From a virus: a stretch of 64,000 nucleotides of DNA. The position numbers and the translations under genes were made by a program. The stretch spans positions 1-64,000 of the IMG/VR virus record IMGVR_UViG_3300028840_006257, one strand, 5' to 3'. Under the pieces are notes generated by a model, which was given only the letters and a program-made list of their open reading frames with translations, did no database searches and was not told the DNA's origin. Shown here one piece after another: positions 21,561-31,776 of the stretch; position 1 is the first letter of the stretch, and each line of letters begins with the position of its first letter.

Positions 21561-24500
21561 ATGCAGGACTTCGACTGGCAGAGCTTCTTCGTGAACCTCG
21601 ACGGGCCCGAGTCGGAGAACCCTCGCGTCGCGAAGTGGACCCTGTTCGACGCGCCCCCGAAGGAATCCGGAAAGCCGAAGGCTCCGGAGAAGCCGAAGGA
21701 GCCCAAGACCGAGCCCTCCAAGCAGCCGGAGAAGGCGAAGGAACCTCCGGCGTACACCCTGTTCGAGGCCCCTCCCGTCTCGCCACCCGAGCTCGCCAAG
21801 CCGAAACCTGAGAAGCCAGCCAAGTGGGATCAGTTCCTCGAGCTGTTCTACGAGGGAGGCAAGAAGAAGGTCCCGAACCCGAACCCGAAGACGAAGAAGA
21901 AGTACCCCGAGGTCCAGGTCGACACGGCCCTGAAGGATCCCACCTTTCACGCGAAGGTGACGAAGGAGTACGAGGCGTGGCTCGCTCAGGGCGCCCAGGC
22001 GCCGAAGGAGCTCGAGAAGCCGAAGGAGAAGATCGAGCTGGGGGACAAGGTGTCCGTACCCTCCGAGGTCACGGTGGGAGAGTTCGTGCGGGGGAAGGAC
22101 GACGGTGAGGAGTGGACCGCCGTGGTCACGTACGTCGGTCCCGAAGGCATCATGTTCCAGCGCGTCGATCCGAAGACCGGGAAGGCGGTAGGGGCCTCGG
22201 ACGCCATCTCGAGCAAGCTGTTCGCCGATAAGGAGCTGAGGAAGGCCGAACCGGTCGACCTTGGCGGCAAGTTCAAGATCGGCGACGTCGTCAGGATGGG
22301 CCTCGGGGAGGAGGACATGCCGGTCGTGGCGCTCAAGCCGACCGAGCACGGCATCCAGGCGCTCTGCCGCGAGCCGGGCGGCCTCCTGTCATGGGTTCAC
22401 GAGAAGTATCTGAGGAAGTCTGAGGAGAAGAAGCCCGAGGAGAAGAAGCCCGAGGAGAAGAAGCCCGAGGAGAAGAAGCCCGAGAAGCCCAAGGGGAAGG
22501 CAGTCAGCAAGCCCGGCGACGTCGAGCGGTACGACGTGCTCCGCTGGATCTCCGACGAGCAGGAACGCTGGGGGGTCGTGAACGACAAGGGGCCGAACGG
22601 CGTCTGGGTCACGGAGTACGATCCCGAGACGGGAAAGGAGGTCGCCGAGGTCTGGTTCCCCGCCACCGGACTAGGAGGCTTGGGGACTGCCGGAGCGGAG
22701 AAGATCGACCCGAAAAAGGCCCCGAAGAGCGAGGGCGTCGTCGAGAAGATCAAGGAGAATTTTGGAGAGAAGGAGAAGAAGGAGAAGAAGGAGGAGCCCG
22801 AGGGCATGAAGGCCCTGACCGACGCCGAGAAGGACGAGATGTTCAAGGTCTTGGAGGAGTCGATCGACGCGTGGAACGGCTCGCCCTCGGACTTCACGAA
22901 CCTCAGGAAGGAGCTAGAGAAGCACTTCGGAGAGGCTGCCTCCGCGCTGTACCCGGACGCCCTCGAGCAGATCGAGGGGTACATGGAGGCGCAGCTCGAG
23001 GATGCCCAGGCGGAAAAGGACGAGCCGGCGATCGACCACTGGACGCATCTTCAGGATCAGGTCGGCAAGGAGATCGAGAAGGTACAGAAGGCCCTCGGGA
23101 AGGAGCGGAAGAAGAAGGAACCCGCAGAGAAGCCGAAGGGGATCGAGGCCCTGACGGAGGCCGAGAAGAAGGAGTTTCAAGAGAGCTGTGAAGCCCTGGC
23201 GGAAGACTGGGATGGACTGGAATTCGACTTCGAGTACTTGAAGAAGCGACTTGAGGAGGACCTCGGGGACAAGTTCACGCCCGAGGTCCACGTCGAGGCC
23301 CTTGAGAACGTCAGAAAGCGTCTAGTTCATAAGATAGACGAGGTCGATGAGGACGAAGCAGAATCTCTTGAGGATTACATCACGGGGCTGCGTGAGCGGA
23401 TCGATGCCATCAAGAAGTCCATCCACGAGAAGCTGGAGATTCCCGAGGGCAAGGCGAAGGTTGGCGACGAGGTGCTGGATGCCTCGCAGCTCGAGGAGGG
23501 GGACTGGATCCAGTCCGAGACCGATCCCGGCGACTTCTGGACGGGCAAGGTCGTGGAGGTCGGTCCCGACTACATCATGGTGCAGGACTACGTCCACGAC
23601 AAGATGACGCTCGCGGGCAAGCCCTGGAGGCTCGAGTCGCACGAGATCGCGAGCGAGCCGACCAAGAAGATCGAGCCGAAGAAGGTCAAGCAGAAGCTGC
23701 CGGGCAAGGAGGTCAAGTCTCTGAAGGGGCTCGAGGCCGGGGACGTCCTCAAGATGTACGACTACGACAAGGACGAGCTTCTGACCGGCCAGGTCACCGA
23801 CGCGAAGGACGACGGTTGGCGCGTCAAGCTGGTGGATCCGAAGACGGGCAAGGTGCTGGGTTCGCGCTTCCTCGATCCCGAGACCTTTGCCGACCGCTTC
23901 CAGGTACACAAGCTGCCCGCGTCCAAGATTCCGAAGAAGCTGAAGAAGCCGGAGAAGCAGGTCGGCGAGAAGATCGGAAACATCGGGGACGTCGCGGTCG
24001 GGGATCACCTGGTCCTCGCGCCGGTCGGCGACGAGGGCGAGAAGCTCCACGTACGGGTCCTCCACCTGCCCACGACGGCCATGCCCAGCCACGTCGAGGT
24101 GCAGCAATACGACCCCACGACGGGAGAGAAAAAGAGCCACCCGTACCTGATCTCCAAGTACGTCTTCGACGAGGGGAGGGTGTCGCGGGGGAAGCCACCC
24201 GAGAAGGAACCTGAGAAGCCGGAGGGGAAGCTGAAGGTCGGCGACAAGGTGACGGGTCCCGACGACCTCGAGGCCGGAATGGTCCTCGAGTACGGCGACA
24301 AGATCTACAAGATCATCAAGGAGGAGCCGTCGGGGCACTTCCGGATACGAGAGTTCAACCCGAAGACCGGGAAGTGGAAGACGAAGTCGAAGCTCCTTCA
24401 CAGAGCGTGGGTCGAGCACCACATGCCGAAGCAGGGCTGGACCGTCACCGAGGATCCGACGAAGCTCGAGCAGCCCGAGAAGGCCAAGGAGCCCGAGAAG

Positions 24501-27500
24501 GCCAAGGAGCCCGAGAAGAAGCCCAAGGGGAAGACGAAGGCCGTCGACGCGGGCAAGTGGAAGCTCAAGACGGAGCACGTGCCCTTCGAAGACATCAAGG
24601 CCGGAGACGTGGTCCACACCAAGGACTACGGGCCCCAGCGAGTCGTCGGAATCACCGGCACCGGCGTCCGGCTCGAGTCCGGGGTCGTCCTCACGAAGTC
24701 CAAGCTCGAGAAGGGAAAGAAGGAGCACAAGGGGAAGTTCGTGATCTCCCGCGGCGACAAGCCGCAGAAGGAGACGCCCCCAGAGCCGCCCGAGAGGCCC
24801 GAGGGCAAGCCGGTCACGGCGCCCGACCAGGTCGAGACCGGCGACGTGATCGAGTACGAGCACAACGGAGTGACGTACCGCGGAGAGGTGGTGTCCTGGG
24901 ACGAGCCCGGTCAGAAGTTCCGCGTCAGGGTCCTCTACCCGCCTCAGTACGTCGAGAAGTACGAGTCCTACGACGAGGAGACGGGCGAGAAGAAGTACAA
25001 GACGCCGTCCTTCGACCAGGCCAAGATCGACAAGAGGACGCCTCGGATCCTGACTAAGAACCAGATGGAGGCGTACGACGCGAAGGTCAAGGACTACACC
25101 GCGCAGCTCAAGCAGATCGACAAGAAGTACGCGGAGGACGTGGCCGAGTACGAGGCCGCGATGGCCGGCAAGAAGGAGGTCACGACCGGCGAGCTCAAGC
25201 ACGTCCACGTCCCCGAGACGTGGAACCGCGAGAGCACGATCGCGCGGGATGCCGACCGCTTCCTCGAGCAGTACAGGGCCATGATCTCGGACGACGTGAA
25301 GAAGATCGTCCACGGCATGTCCGCCGAGCAGAAGTACTGGCACGGCACGTCCCCGATGTGGAAGGAGATGAGCCAGGGAGAGCGGAAGCTCGCGGCCGCG
25401 GGGCACCTGGCGGCGTCGCAGTTCAAGAAACTTTTGACGGACGAGGAGTGGGAGGCCTGGAGAGGCGCCATCTCGTCCTGGCAGGGTTCGAGTGGGGCCC
25501 ACGCGGCCCACAAGCTCATGGGAGGACTGGAGACCCTCGGCGTCGAGGGCGGTCCGAAGTCGTTCGAGTCGGCCAACGTCCAGCACTATCGAGAGGAGGG
25601 ACGCAAGAACGAGGCCCTGCACCGCGCGATAGCCAAGGCGATGGCCTACAGCCAGCTCGTGTACGACGCGCTCGGCCTCGACCATGTGACCGTCTATCGC
25701 GGCACCAAGACCAAACCTGTCAAGGACGCCGCGGCTGGCAAGAAGATCAAGACGACCACGGCCCGCGAGCTCGCCTCGTTCTCCATCGATCCGCAGGTCG
25801 CCTACAACTTCGGGAGCGCCTCCGCCGGCAAGCGCGTGGTCCGGTACCGCGTGCCCGTACACCGCCTGTTCGCGTCGCCGGTCACCTACGGTCCGCTGTC
25901 GTCGGCGCAGAGCCCCTACAGCGAGAACGAGTACCTCGTCATGGGTCAGGACGGAATGGTGGGGAAGGTCATGCCCAAGAGCAAGGGAGATTTCAATGCC
26001 CAGACGATGAGCCTCGACTTCGACCCGGAGACCGAGAAGCTCGCCGCGTGGCTGCCGGACGACGACGAGGTCCTCGAGATCGAGTTCTCCGAGTACGAGG
26101 AGGACTGGCTGAGGCCGCACGTCATCCGCGACTGGTGGCGCCCCCTCGAGCCGCCTGCCGTGAGGACGGCGGCTCGTCTCCTCGAGCTCGCGCGGCAGGA
26201 CGTCGACTTCCGTCGGGCCGTGATCGGGGTCCTTGGACGGCCACGGAAGGCCCAGTACTCCCTGTTCGACGCGCCGCCGCAGACCCAGACAGAGTCCCAG
26301 GCGACGGCCGTGACGTTCGATCAGTGGTGGGCGAAGCGCTACGAGGGCGGCAAGAAGAAGATTCCTAACCCGAACCCGAAGACGAGGGACAAGTATCCGC
26401 AGATCCAGGCCGGCACGGCCATGAAGTATCCGGACTTCCGCAAGAAGGTGTTCGCGGAGTACCAGCAGGAGACCGGGCAGCAGCCCGCAGCACCGGAGCC
26501 GAAGAAGCCGAGGGTCGAGGAGGGTACGCCCGGGGTCCCCGAGGGGATGGAGCTGCCAGAGGAGTCCGTGAAGGGGCTCGCCAAGGTCTTCAAGGACATG
26601 GAGCAGAACCTCGAGAGCGCCGAGGGGCTCCAGCACTACGTGGAGGCCGTGGCCGAGGTGCTACCCCCGGACATCTCGGCCGAGGACAAGGAGCGCGTCC
26701 ACAGGGAACTGATGAGGGACCTCGCGGGGTCCTTCAAGGCGCAGGAGCAGGCGGCGACGGCCGAGGGGGACGAGGGCGCGGCCGCGATGTACAAGGGCGT
26801 CGCGGACGGCATCGAGAAGCGCTTGACCGAGATGGCCGGGAAGCCGAAGAAGAAGCCGAAGCCGAAGAAGGAGCCCGAGAAGCCGAAGAAGGAGCCGAAG
26901 ACAATCGACGTGGACTCCGGCGATTTCAAGCAGGTCGGGCCGCAGAGCGGCAGCAACCCTGGAGGCCTGTACGAGGCATCCGACGGCGCCCGCTACTACG
27001 TGAAGACCCCCCAGACGGAAGACCACGCCCGCAACGAGATCCTCACGGCCAAGCTCTACGAGCTCGGGAAGGGGTTCCGGACTCCCGACGTGGGCCCCGC
27101 CACCAGGAAGGGCAAGGTCAGCGTCTACAGCAGGATCATTCCCGACCTCGAACAGGACGAGCACGGGCTCAAGGAGGGCGACGTGCCGGGCGTCGGACGA
27201 GGCGTGGGCTTCGACGCGTGGCTCGCCAACTGGGATGTCGTGGGGCTCGAGTACGACAACCTGCTCCGGGACGAGGAGGGCGATGCCGTCCGCGTGGACA
27301 CGGGCGGGGGGCTCCGCTACCGGGCCATGGGAAAGCCGAAGGGCAACGCGTTCGGCCCTGAGGTCACGGAGATGGACACGTTCATGGATCCGAAGCGTCG
27401 CTCGGGGTCTATCCTGAGCCGGGCCCCGTGGAAGGAGATCAGCGAGGGGATCGACCAGGTGCTCGCCATCCCCGAGGACAAGATCCGAGACCTCGTGGAG

Positions 27501-27695
27501 GAGTGGGGTCCGAAGGACGACGCGGAGCGCGAAAAGCTCCTGAAGACCCTCCTGGCGCGGCGGGAGTCCCTGGGAAGGTGGCGCGACGAGCACGAGAAGA
27601 AGAAGAAGACGGCCCGCGAGCTCGTGCGCCTGGCGCTGATGCACGGAAAGTTCCGGGACGGGTTCCTCGGCGAGATGCGGAGGCTCGGGGCGTGA
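21561..27695 (+). CDS. Giant multidomain virion protein: SH3-like repeats, ADP-ribosyltransferase and kinase-like domains
   Basis: A 2044-residue protein. It starts with RVAKWTLFDAPP, shared with the next gene. It continues with YEGGKKKVPNPNPKTKKKYP, an EEKKP repeat, and roughly ten SH3/KOW-like units (VGDVVRMG..., DPKTGKVLG) joined by Pro/Lys linkers. Near residues 1250-1480 is an R-S-E ADP-ribosyltransferase: VTVYRGTK (about 1376), LASFSIDPQVAYNFG (1403) and YSENEYLV (1453, ExE). Near 1790-1985 is a kinase-like fold: GGLYEASDGARYYVKTPQTE and LANWDVVGLEYDNLL. It is probably an internal or ejected virion protein delivering effectors into the host. Function inferred from domains. Confidence 0.75.
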   Translation: MQDFDWQSFFVNLDGPESENPRVAKWTLFDAPPKESGKPKAPEKPKEPKTEPSKQPEKAKEPPAYTLFEAPPVSPPELAKPKPEKPAKWDQFLELFYEGGKKKVPNPNPKTKKKYPEVQVDTALKDPTFHAKVTKEYEAWLAQGAQAPKELEKPKEKIELGDKVSVPSEVTVGEFVRGKDDGEEWTAVVTYVGPEGIMFQRVDPKTGKAVGASDAISSKLFADKELRKAEPVDLGGKFKIGDVVRMGLGEEDMPVVALKPTEHGIQALCREPGGLLSWVHEKYLRKSEEKKPEEKKPEEKKPEEKKPEKPKGKAVSKPGDVERYDVLRWISDEQERWGVVNDKGPNGVWVTEYDPETGKEVAEVWFPATGLGGLGTAGAEKIDPKKAPKSEGVVEKIKENFGEKEKKEKKEEPEGMKALTDAEKDEMFKVLEESIDAWNGSPSDFTNLRKELEKHFGEAASALYPDALEQIEGYMEAQLEDAQAEKDEPAIDHWTHLQDQVGKEIEKVQKALGKERKKKEPAEKPKGIEALTEAEKKEFQESCEALAEDWDGLEFDFEYLKKRLEEDLGDKFTPEVHVEALENVRKRLVHKIDEVDEDEAESLEDYITGLRERIDAIKKSIHEKLEIPEGKAKVGDEVLDASQLEEGDWIQSETDPGDFWTGKVVEVGPDYIMVQDYVHDKMTLAGKPWRLESHEIASEPTKKIEPKKVKQKLPGKEVKSLKGLEAGDVLKMYDYDKDELLTGQVTDAKDDGWRVKLVDPKTGKVLGSRFLDPETFADRFQVHKLPASKIPKKLKKPEKQVGEKIGNIGDVAVGDHLVLAPVGDEGEKLHVRVLHLPTTAMPSHVEVQQYDPTTGEKKSHPYLISKYVFDEGRVSRGKPPEKEPEKPEGKLKVGDKVTGPDDLEAGMVLEYGDKIYKIIKEEPSGHFRIREFNPKTGKWKTKSKLLHRAWVEHHMPKQGWTVTEDPTKLEQPEKAKEPEKAKEPEKKPKGKTKAVDAGKWKLKTEHVPFEDIKAGDVVHTKDYGPQRVVGITGTGVRLESGVVLTKSKLEKGKKEHKGKFVISRGDKPQKETPPEPPERPEGKPVTAPDQVETGDVIEYEHNGVTYRGEVVSWDEPGQKFRVRVLYPPQYVEKYESYDEETGEKKYKTPSFDQAKIDKRTPRILTKNQMEAYDAKVKDYTAQLKQIDKKYAEDVAEYEAAMAGKKEVTTGELKHVHVPETWNRESTIARDADRFLEQYRAMISDDVKKIVHGMSAEQKYWHGTSPMWKEMSQGERKLAAAGHLAASQFKKLLTDEEWEAWRGAISSWQGSSGAHAAHKLMGGLETLGVEGGPKSFESANVQHYREEGRKNEALHRAIAKAMAYSQLVYDALGLDHVTVYRGTKTKPVKDAAAGKKIKTTTARELASFSIDPQVAYNFGSASAGKRVVRYRVPVHRLFASPVTYGPLSSAQSPYSENEYLVMGQDGMVGKVMPKSKGDFNAQTMSLDFDPETEKLAAWLPDDDEVLEIEFSEYEEDWLRPHVIRDWWRPLEPPAVRTAARLLELARQDVDFRRAVIGVLGRPRKAQYSLFDAPPQTQTESQATAVTFDQWWAKRYEGGKKKIPNPNPKTRDKYPQIQAGTAMKYPDFRKKVFAEYQQETGQQPAAPEPKKPRVEEGTPGVPEGMELPEESVKGLAKVFKDMEQNLESAEGLQHYVEAVAEVLPPDISAEDKERVHRELMRDLAGSFKAQEQAATAEGDEGAAAMYKGVADGIEKRLTEMAGKPKKKPKPKKEPEKPKKEPKTIDVDSGDFKQVGPQSGSNPGGLYEASDGARYYVKTPQTEDHARNEILTAKLYELGKGFRTPDVGPATRKGKVSVYSRIIPDLEQDEHGLKEGDVPGVGRGVGFDAWLANWDVVGLEYDNLLRDEEGDAVRVDTGGGLRYRAMGKPKGNAFGPEVTEMDTFMDPKRRSGSILSRAPWKEISEGIDQVLAIPEDKIRDLVEEWGPKDDAEREKLLKTLLARRESLGRWRDEHEKKKKTARELVRLALMHGKFRDGFLGEMRRLGA
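22422..22481 (+). repeat. Four tandem 15-bp coding repeats (EEKKP)
   Basis: GAGGAGAAGAAGCCC is repeated four times without change, encoding EEKKP units that form a flexible charged linker between two SH3-like units. Confidence 0.9.
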
Positions 27696-30600
27696 TCGAC
27701 TGGACGGACTACTTTGCCAGGTCTCCTCGCGTCGCGAAGTGGACGCTCTTCGACGCGCCCGAGCAGAAGGAGAAGCCCGAGCCGAAGGAGCCGAAGAAGA
27801 AACCCAAGCCTCCGAAGGAACCCCCGACGTACACCCTGTTCGAGGCACCTCCCGAGAAACCCGCCGAGCCCGCCGAGCCCGCCGAGGTGCCCCCGGCACC
27901 TCCCGCCGCGCCTCCGAAGGCACCCGAGAAACCCGCCGAGTGGGATCAGTTCCTCGACCTGTTCTACGAGGGGGGCAAGAAGAAGGTTCCCAACCCGAAC
28001 CCGAAGACGAAGAAGAAGTATCCCGAGGTCCAGGTCAGCACGGCCCTGAAGGATCCGACCTTTCACAAGAAGTTGGTGGCGGAGTACGAGGCGTGGCTGG
28101 CCAAGGAGAGCGACGTCGCGGCGAAGACGAAGAAGACGGAGGAGCCGATCAGCCCCCATCTCCAGGACCTGCACGACGAGCTCAAGGAGGAGATGAAGGG
28201 CGAGGCCCCCGAGGGCGAGGGGTTGGAAAAGCTGGAGGAGAAGAAGCAGGACTTCCTCGAGGAACTGCTCGAGGTCGTCGAGGAGATAGAGCAGGAACCC
28301 AAGCCGCTGAAGGAGGGGGAGCAGGTCGCGACCGTCTCGCAGCTTGCGGAGGGCGACTGGGTCGAGGGTTTGGCCGCGGGCGACAAGGACGATCCGTGGA
28401 TCGGCCAGGTGAGGAAGGTCGAGACGCAGGAGGAGGTCCCCTACGTGCGCGTCGCCATCTACGACCCGGGCGAGCACAAACTGACCGGCGTCACGTTCGT
28501 CATGCCGGAGTCGAAGGTGGAGGCCGAGAAGGTCAAGCTCGCGCCGGATCCCGACAAGGTCACGACGCCCTCGGACGTGAAGATGGGAGAGGTGATCGCC
28601 TACAAGTACAAGGGGAAGGACTACGTGGGACGGGTGGTCGCCTTCGAGGACGGGGATAAGAAGTTCCGCGTCGAGGTGCTCGATCCCGAGACGGGGGTGA
28701 TGGTTCAGAAGAAGCTGCCCTCCTTCGACGAGAAGAAGATCGGAGAGCGAGGCGTCGAGCTGGTCCGCGACTGGATGCCTTCCCTCGTCGAGAAGCACCC
28801 GGCGTCGGACGTCGACGTGGACGACATCGTCTACCTGGCAGGCAAGCCTCACAGGGTGAAGGACAAGGAACTCGATCCCGACCAGTTCGGATTCCGGTTC
28901 CGGCTGGAGAACGGGGTCTGGGTCAACCACATGGAGCTGGACCGGAAGCCGGGAACCAAGACCGACGAGGTCTACGTGTTGCCGGGCCCCGTCGCGAAGG
29001 AGAAGGGCGTCAAGCTAGCGCCGCCCGCGAAGCCGCAGGTCGGCCAGAAGGTGACGAGCATCGGACAGCTCGTCCCTGGTCTCGTCATGCAGTCCGCCTA
29101 CGGGACCTTCAGGATACAGAAGGTAGATCCTGACGGAAGCCTCATCGCTCGCAAGCTGGATCCGCACAGCAAGCAGTGGGCGGCACAGTCGAAGAAGCTG
29201 GACTCGAAGTGGCTTCACCACGTCTTTCCGAATCACGACTGGAAGGCCATCGAGGATCCCGCGCCCAAGCCGGAGACGCCCGATCCGTTCAAGATGATAG
29301 AGGGCCTCTCGGTGGGGAAGGCGGCGGAGCTGAAGGTCGGGGACTTCGTCTCCTACACGGAGAACGACAAGGAGAGCGTTGGCGAGGTCGCGGAGGTCGG
29401 TGACGGTCTCATCATGTTGCAAGACTACGACCGCGCAACGGGCGAGCCGTCCGGCAAACCTTGGCTCGTTCCTGAGGAGTCCTTCGAGCATCGCAAGATG
29501 AAGAGGGCCAAGAAGCCCGAGGTCAAGGCCAAACCCAAGGAAACGAAGCCCAAGAAGGAGGGACCCGCGCATCCCAAGCCGAAGAAGGGCACGCACCTGA
29601 CCGAGCCCGACGCGGCGAAGGTCGGAGACACCATCACCTGGGAACACGAGGGCAAGACCCACGTCGGGCGCGTCACCGAGGCCGAGGGACACCGCTTCTA
29701 CGTCCAGACCGCCGACCCGAAGACCGGGAAGTTGAAGGACTTCTACGTGCTCGCCCAGTACGACCTCGACCGTCTGCCCGTCGCCAAGGTGGACGAGAAG
29801 GACCTCCCTGAGATCAAGATGCCGGAGGTCCCTCCGAAGCCCAAGGAGCCCAAGATTCCGAAGCCGCCCGAGAAGCCGAAGGGGATCTCCAAGCCGTCCG
29901 ACGTGAAGATCGGGGACGAGGTGGAGTGGGAGCTCGGCGGGAAGACCTACCGCGGCAAGGTCGTGAAGTTCGAGGAGGACGGAAGATTCCGGGCCGAGGT
30001 CACGGGTCCGAAGGGGAGCAAGAGCCTCGGCAAGACGCCGTCGTTCGACGAGAAGAAGATCGCCGACCGCGACGTCCGGGTCTACGACCCCGAGAAGGCG
30101 AAGGCGTACGAGGAGGCCAAGGCCAAGCACGAGAAGGAGGTCGCGAAGCTCAAGGCCGATCACGCGGAGAAGATGCAGAAGTGGGAGGCGAAGAAGGCGG
30201 AGATCGAGGGGGCGAAGCACACCGCGAAGCGCCCGATCAAGAGGGAGTACGGGGAACACCTCCCCGACATCCCGGACGCGTGGGATCCGAACCACACGAC
30301 ACTCCTCCTGGCCGACACCCTAGTCCCGGTCTACGCCGAGAAGCACAAGAAGTTCCTGGAGGACACGCGCAGCAGCCTGCGCGAGATGATCAAGGTCCCC
30401 CCGGAGCTGAATACGACCGCCGCGGAGGAGATGTGGGAGGAGAGGCCGGAGGCCGAGAAGATGCTGGCGATGGGAGGCCACCTCTACGGCGACCAGTTCT
30501 TCGACCACGTCCTCACACCACAGGAGAGGGAGTCTCTCAGCAGCGCTCTCAAGTCCTGGCAGGGTAATCCGAAGCACCCCGGAGGACAGCGACTGCTGGG

Positions 30601-31357
30601 CGTGCTCGAGGGGATGGGCGTCGAGGGTCAGAAGAAGTCACACGACACCGGCGTGGAGGAGTACCGGGAGGAAGGGAGACACGACAAGGTCCTCCAGTCC
30701 GCCATCGCGAAGGCCATCGCCTACTCCCGGGCCGTGTTCGACAGCCTGGGCGTCGACCACATCACGCTCTATCGAGGGGGCCAGAACAAGGCCGTGGGAG
30801 CGGCGGAGCAGGGAGACATCGTCCCGATGCCCAACTCGCGCGAGCTCACGGGCTTCAGCACCAGCCCCCAGACGGCGTACGCGTTCGGAGACTACCGGAT
30901 GAAGGCCAAGGTGCCGGTCTCCCGCGTGTTCATCTCGCCGGTGACCGTCCCGCACCTCGGGGGTCCGGGCTCCAGCTCGGGGTACGACGAGAACGAGTTC
31001 CTCATCGCGGGCCTCGCCGGCGAGAAGGTCAAGCGGATGGGCGATCACATAGGCGACTACGACGCGGACCTCATGAAGATGGCGTCCAGGATCGTCCGCG
31101 GGACCTCCGTGGACGAGGACGAGGAGGACGAGCTCGGCTGGCACAGGCACATGCTCGAGATCCGAGAACGGGCGAAGAAGAAGCTCGAGAGAAAGGAGGC
31201 GTCGCGTCGGCTCGCGAAGCTCGCCGCCCGTCACCCCGGCTTCCGCGACGCACTTCTGTTCGAGCTGCGAGGGCTCTTGAGATCCGGCGTCGGGTGTGGA
31301 TTTGCTGTCCCACGCAGCGGAAGCGAGTGTGTCCCGATGAAGTGGACGCATACTTGA
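27692..31357 (+). CDS. Giant multidomain virion protein with SH3-like repeats and C-terminal ADP-ribosyltransferase
   Basis: A 1221-residue protein, GTG start in a GTGA overlap with the previous gene. It is paralogous to it: RVAKWTLFDAPEQKE, YEGGKKKVPNPNPKTKKKYP, then SH3-like units (VGDTITWEHEGKTHVGRV, IGDEVEWELGGKTYRGKV). Residues 900-1110 hold the ADP-ribosyltransferase: ITLYRGGQ near 1026, LTGFSTSPQTAYAFGDY near 1053 and YDENEFLI near 1098 (ExE catalytic pair). The C-terminus has RRLAKLAARHPGFRDALLFEL. It lacks the kinase-like domain of its neighbour. Likely ejected with the genome to ADP-ribosylate a host target; the target is unknown. Confidence 0.75.
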   Translation: MIDWTDYFARSPRVAKWTLFDAPEQKEKPEPKEPKKKPKPPKEPPTYTLFEAPPEKPAEPAEPAEVPPAPPAAPPKAPEKPAEWDQFLDLFYEGGKKKVPNPNPKTKKKYPEVQVSTALKDPTFHKKLVAEYEAWLAKESDVAAKTKKTEEPISPHLQDLHDELKEEMKGEAPEGEGLEKLEEKKQDFLEELLEVVEEIEQEPKPLKEGEQVATVSQLAEGDWVEGLAAGDKDDPWIGQVRKVETQEEVPYVRVAIYDPGEHKLTGVTFVMPESKVEAEKVKLAPDPDKVTTPSDVKMGEVIAYKYKGKDYVGRVVAFEDGDKKFRVEVLDPETGVMVQKKLPSFDEKKIGERGVELVRDWMPSLVEKHPASDVDVDDIVYLAGKPHRVKDKELDPDQFGFRFRLENGVWVNHMELDRKPGTKTDEVYVLPGPVAKEKGVKLAPPAKPQVGQKVTSIGQLVPGLVMQSAYGTFRIQKVDPDGSLIARKLDPHSKQWAAQSKKLDSKWLHHVFPNHDWKAIEDPAPKPETPDPFKMIEGLSVGKAAELKVGDFVSYTENDKESVGEVAEVGDGLIMLQDYDRATGEPSGKPWLVPEESFEHRKMKRAKKPEVKAKPKETKPKKEGPAHPKPKKGTHLTEPDAAKVGDTITWEHEGKTHVGRVTEAEGHRFYVQTADPKTGKLKDFYVLAQYDLDRLPVAKVDEKDLPEIKMPEVPPKPKEPKIPKPPEKPKGISKPSDVKIGDEVEWELGGKTYRGKVVKFEEDGRFRAEVTGPKGSKSLGKTPSFDEKKIADRDVRVYDPEKAKAYEEAKAKHEKEVAKLKADHAEKMQKWEAKKAEIEGAKHTAKRPIKREYGEHLPDIPDAWDPNHTTLLLADTLVPVYAEKHKKFLEDTRSSLREMIKVPPELNTTAAEEMWEERPEAEKMLAMGGHLYGDQFFDHVLTPQERESLSSALKSWQGNPKHPGGQRLLGVLEGMGVEGQKKSHDTGVEEYREEGRHDKVLQSAIAKAIAYSRAVFDSLGVDHITLYRGGQNKAVGAAEQGDIVPMPNSRELTGFSTSPQTAYAFGDYRMKAKVPVSRVFISPVTVPHLGGPGSSSGYDENEFLIAGLAGEKVKRMGDHIGDYDADLMKMASRIVRGTSVDEDEEDELGWHRHMLEIRERAKKKLERKEASRRLAKLAARHPGFRDALLFELRGLLRSGVGCGFAVPRSGSECVPMKWTHT

Positions 31358-31369
31358 AAGAAGGGTGGA

Positions 31370-31729
31370 TCAGGGGAAGGAATTTTCCCGGTTGATCTGT
31401 TCGACCCGCGGATCGTTCATGCCTGCCCCTCGGCACCAGGGGCTGTCTGAAGGAGACCATCGACATCTGGCCTCTCCTCGTTTTCTTTGTTTCAAATCCC
31501 TTTCCGCTTTCTGTGCCTCGGACCGGTTGGTGTAAGGCCCGAAAATGGCCTTCATCCGCCACGGCCGGTGCCGCGCGGTGTAGCGTCCTCCGTTGGGCTC
31601 GAGGCCGTTGTGCTGGCGCAGGCGTCTTGAGGGGTCGGTGGTCGAGCCCACGTAGTGGAAGCCCGGGAGGCGGCATCCCCGCTTCGTGAATCTCGGCTCC
31701 TGGCTCTCGATGACGTAGACCCACCACAC
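31370..31729 (-). CDS. GIY-YIG nuclease-domain protein
   Basis: A 119-residue minus-strand protein. WVYVIES and FHYVGSTTDPSRRLRQHNG carry the two-part GIY-YIG signature, with the Arg and His helix. GGRYTARHRPWRMKAIFGPY and a Glu in SEAQKAERDLK complete the URI/SLX1-like domain. It may be a solitary homing-type or structure-specific nuclease. It lies between the giant virion genes and the lipoprotein gene, on the opposite strand, a typical site for a mobile nuclease. The C-terminal 35 residues are low in structure. Confidence 0.85.
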   Translation of the reverse strand: MWWVYVIESQEPRFTKRGCRLPGFHYVGSTTDPSRRLRQHNGLEPNGGRYTARHRPWRMKAIFGPYTNRSEAQKAERDLKQRKRGEARCRWSPSDSPWCRGAGMNDPRVEQINRENSFP

Positions 31730-31776
31730 GGCGCTGTCGCCTCTATACCGGGCCCCTGGGAGAAGGAGCTGCGCTC

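Noticed and set aside
23322-26636. A 1104-codon open frame on the minus strand
   Set aside because: It lies opposite the 2044-residue gene. GC-rich third positions and Lys/Glu-rich coding on the + strand create long antisense frames; the translated minus product is Leu/Arg/Asp low complexity.
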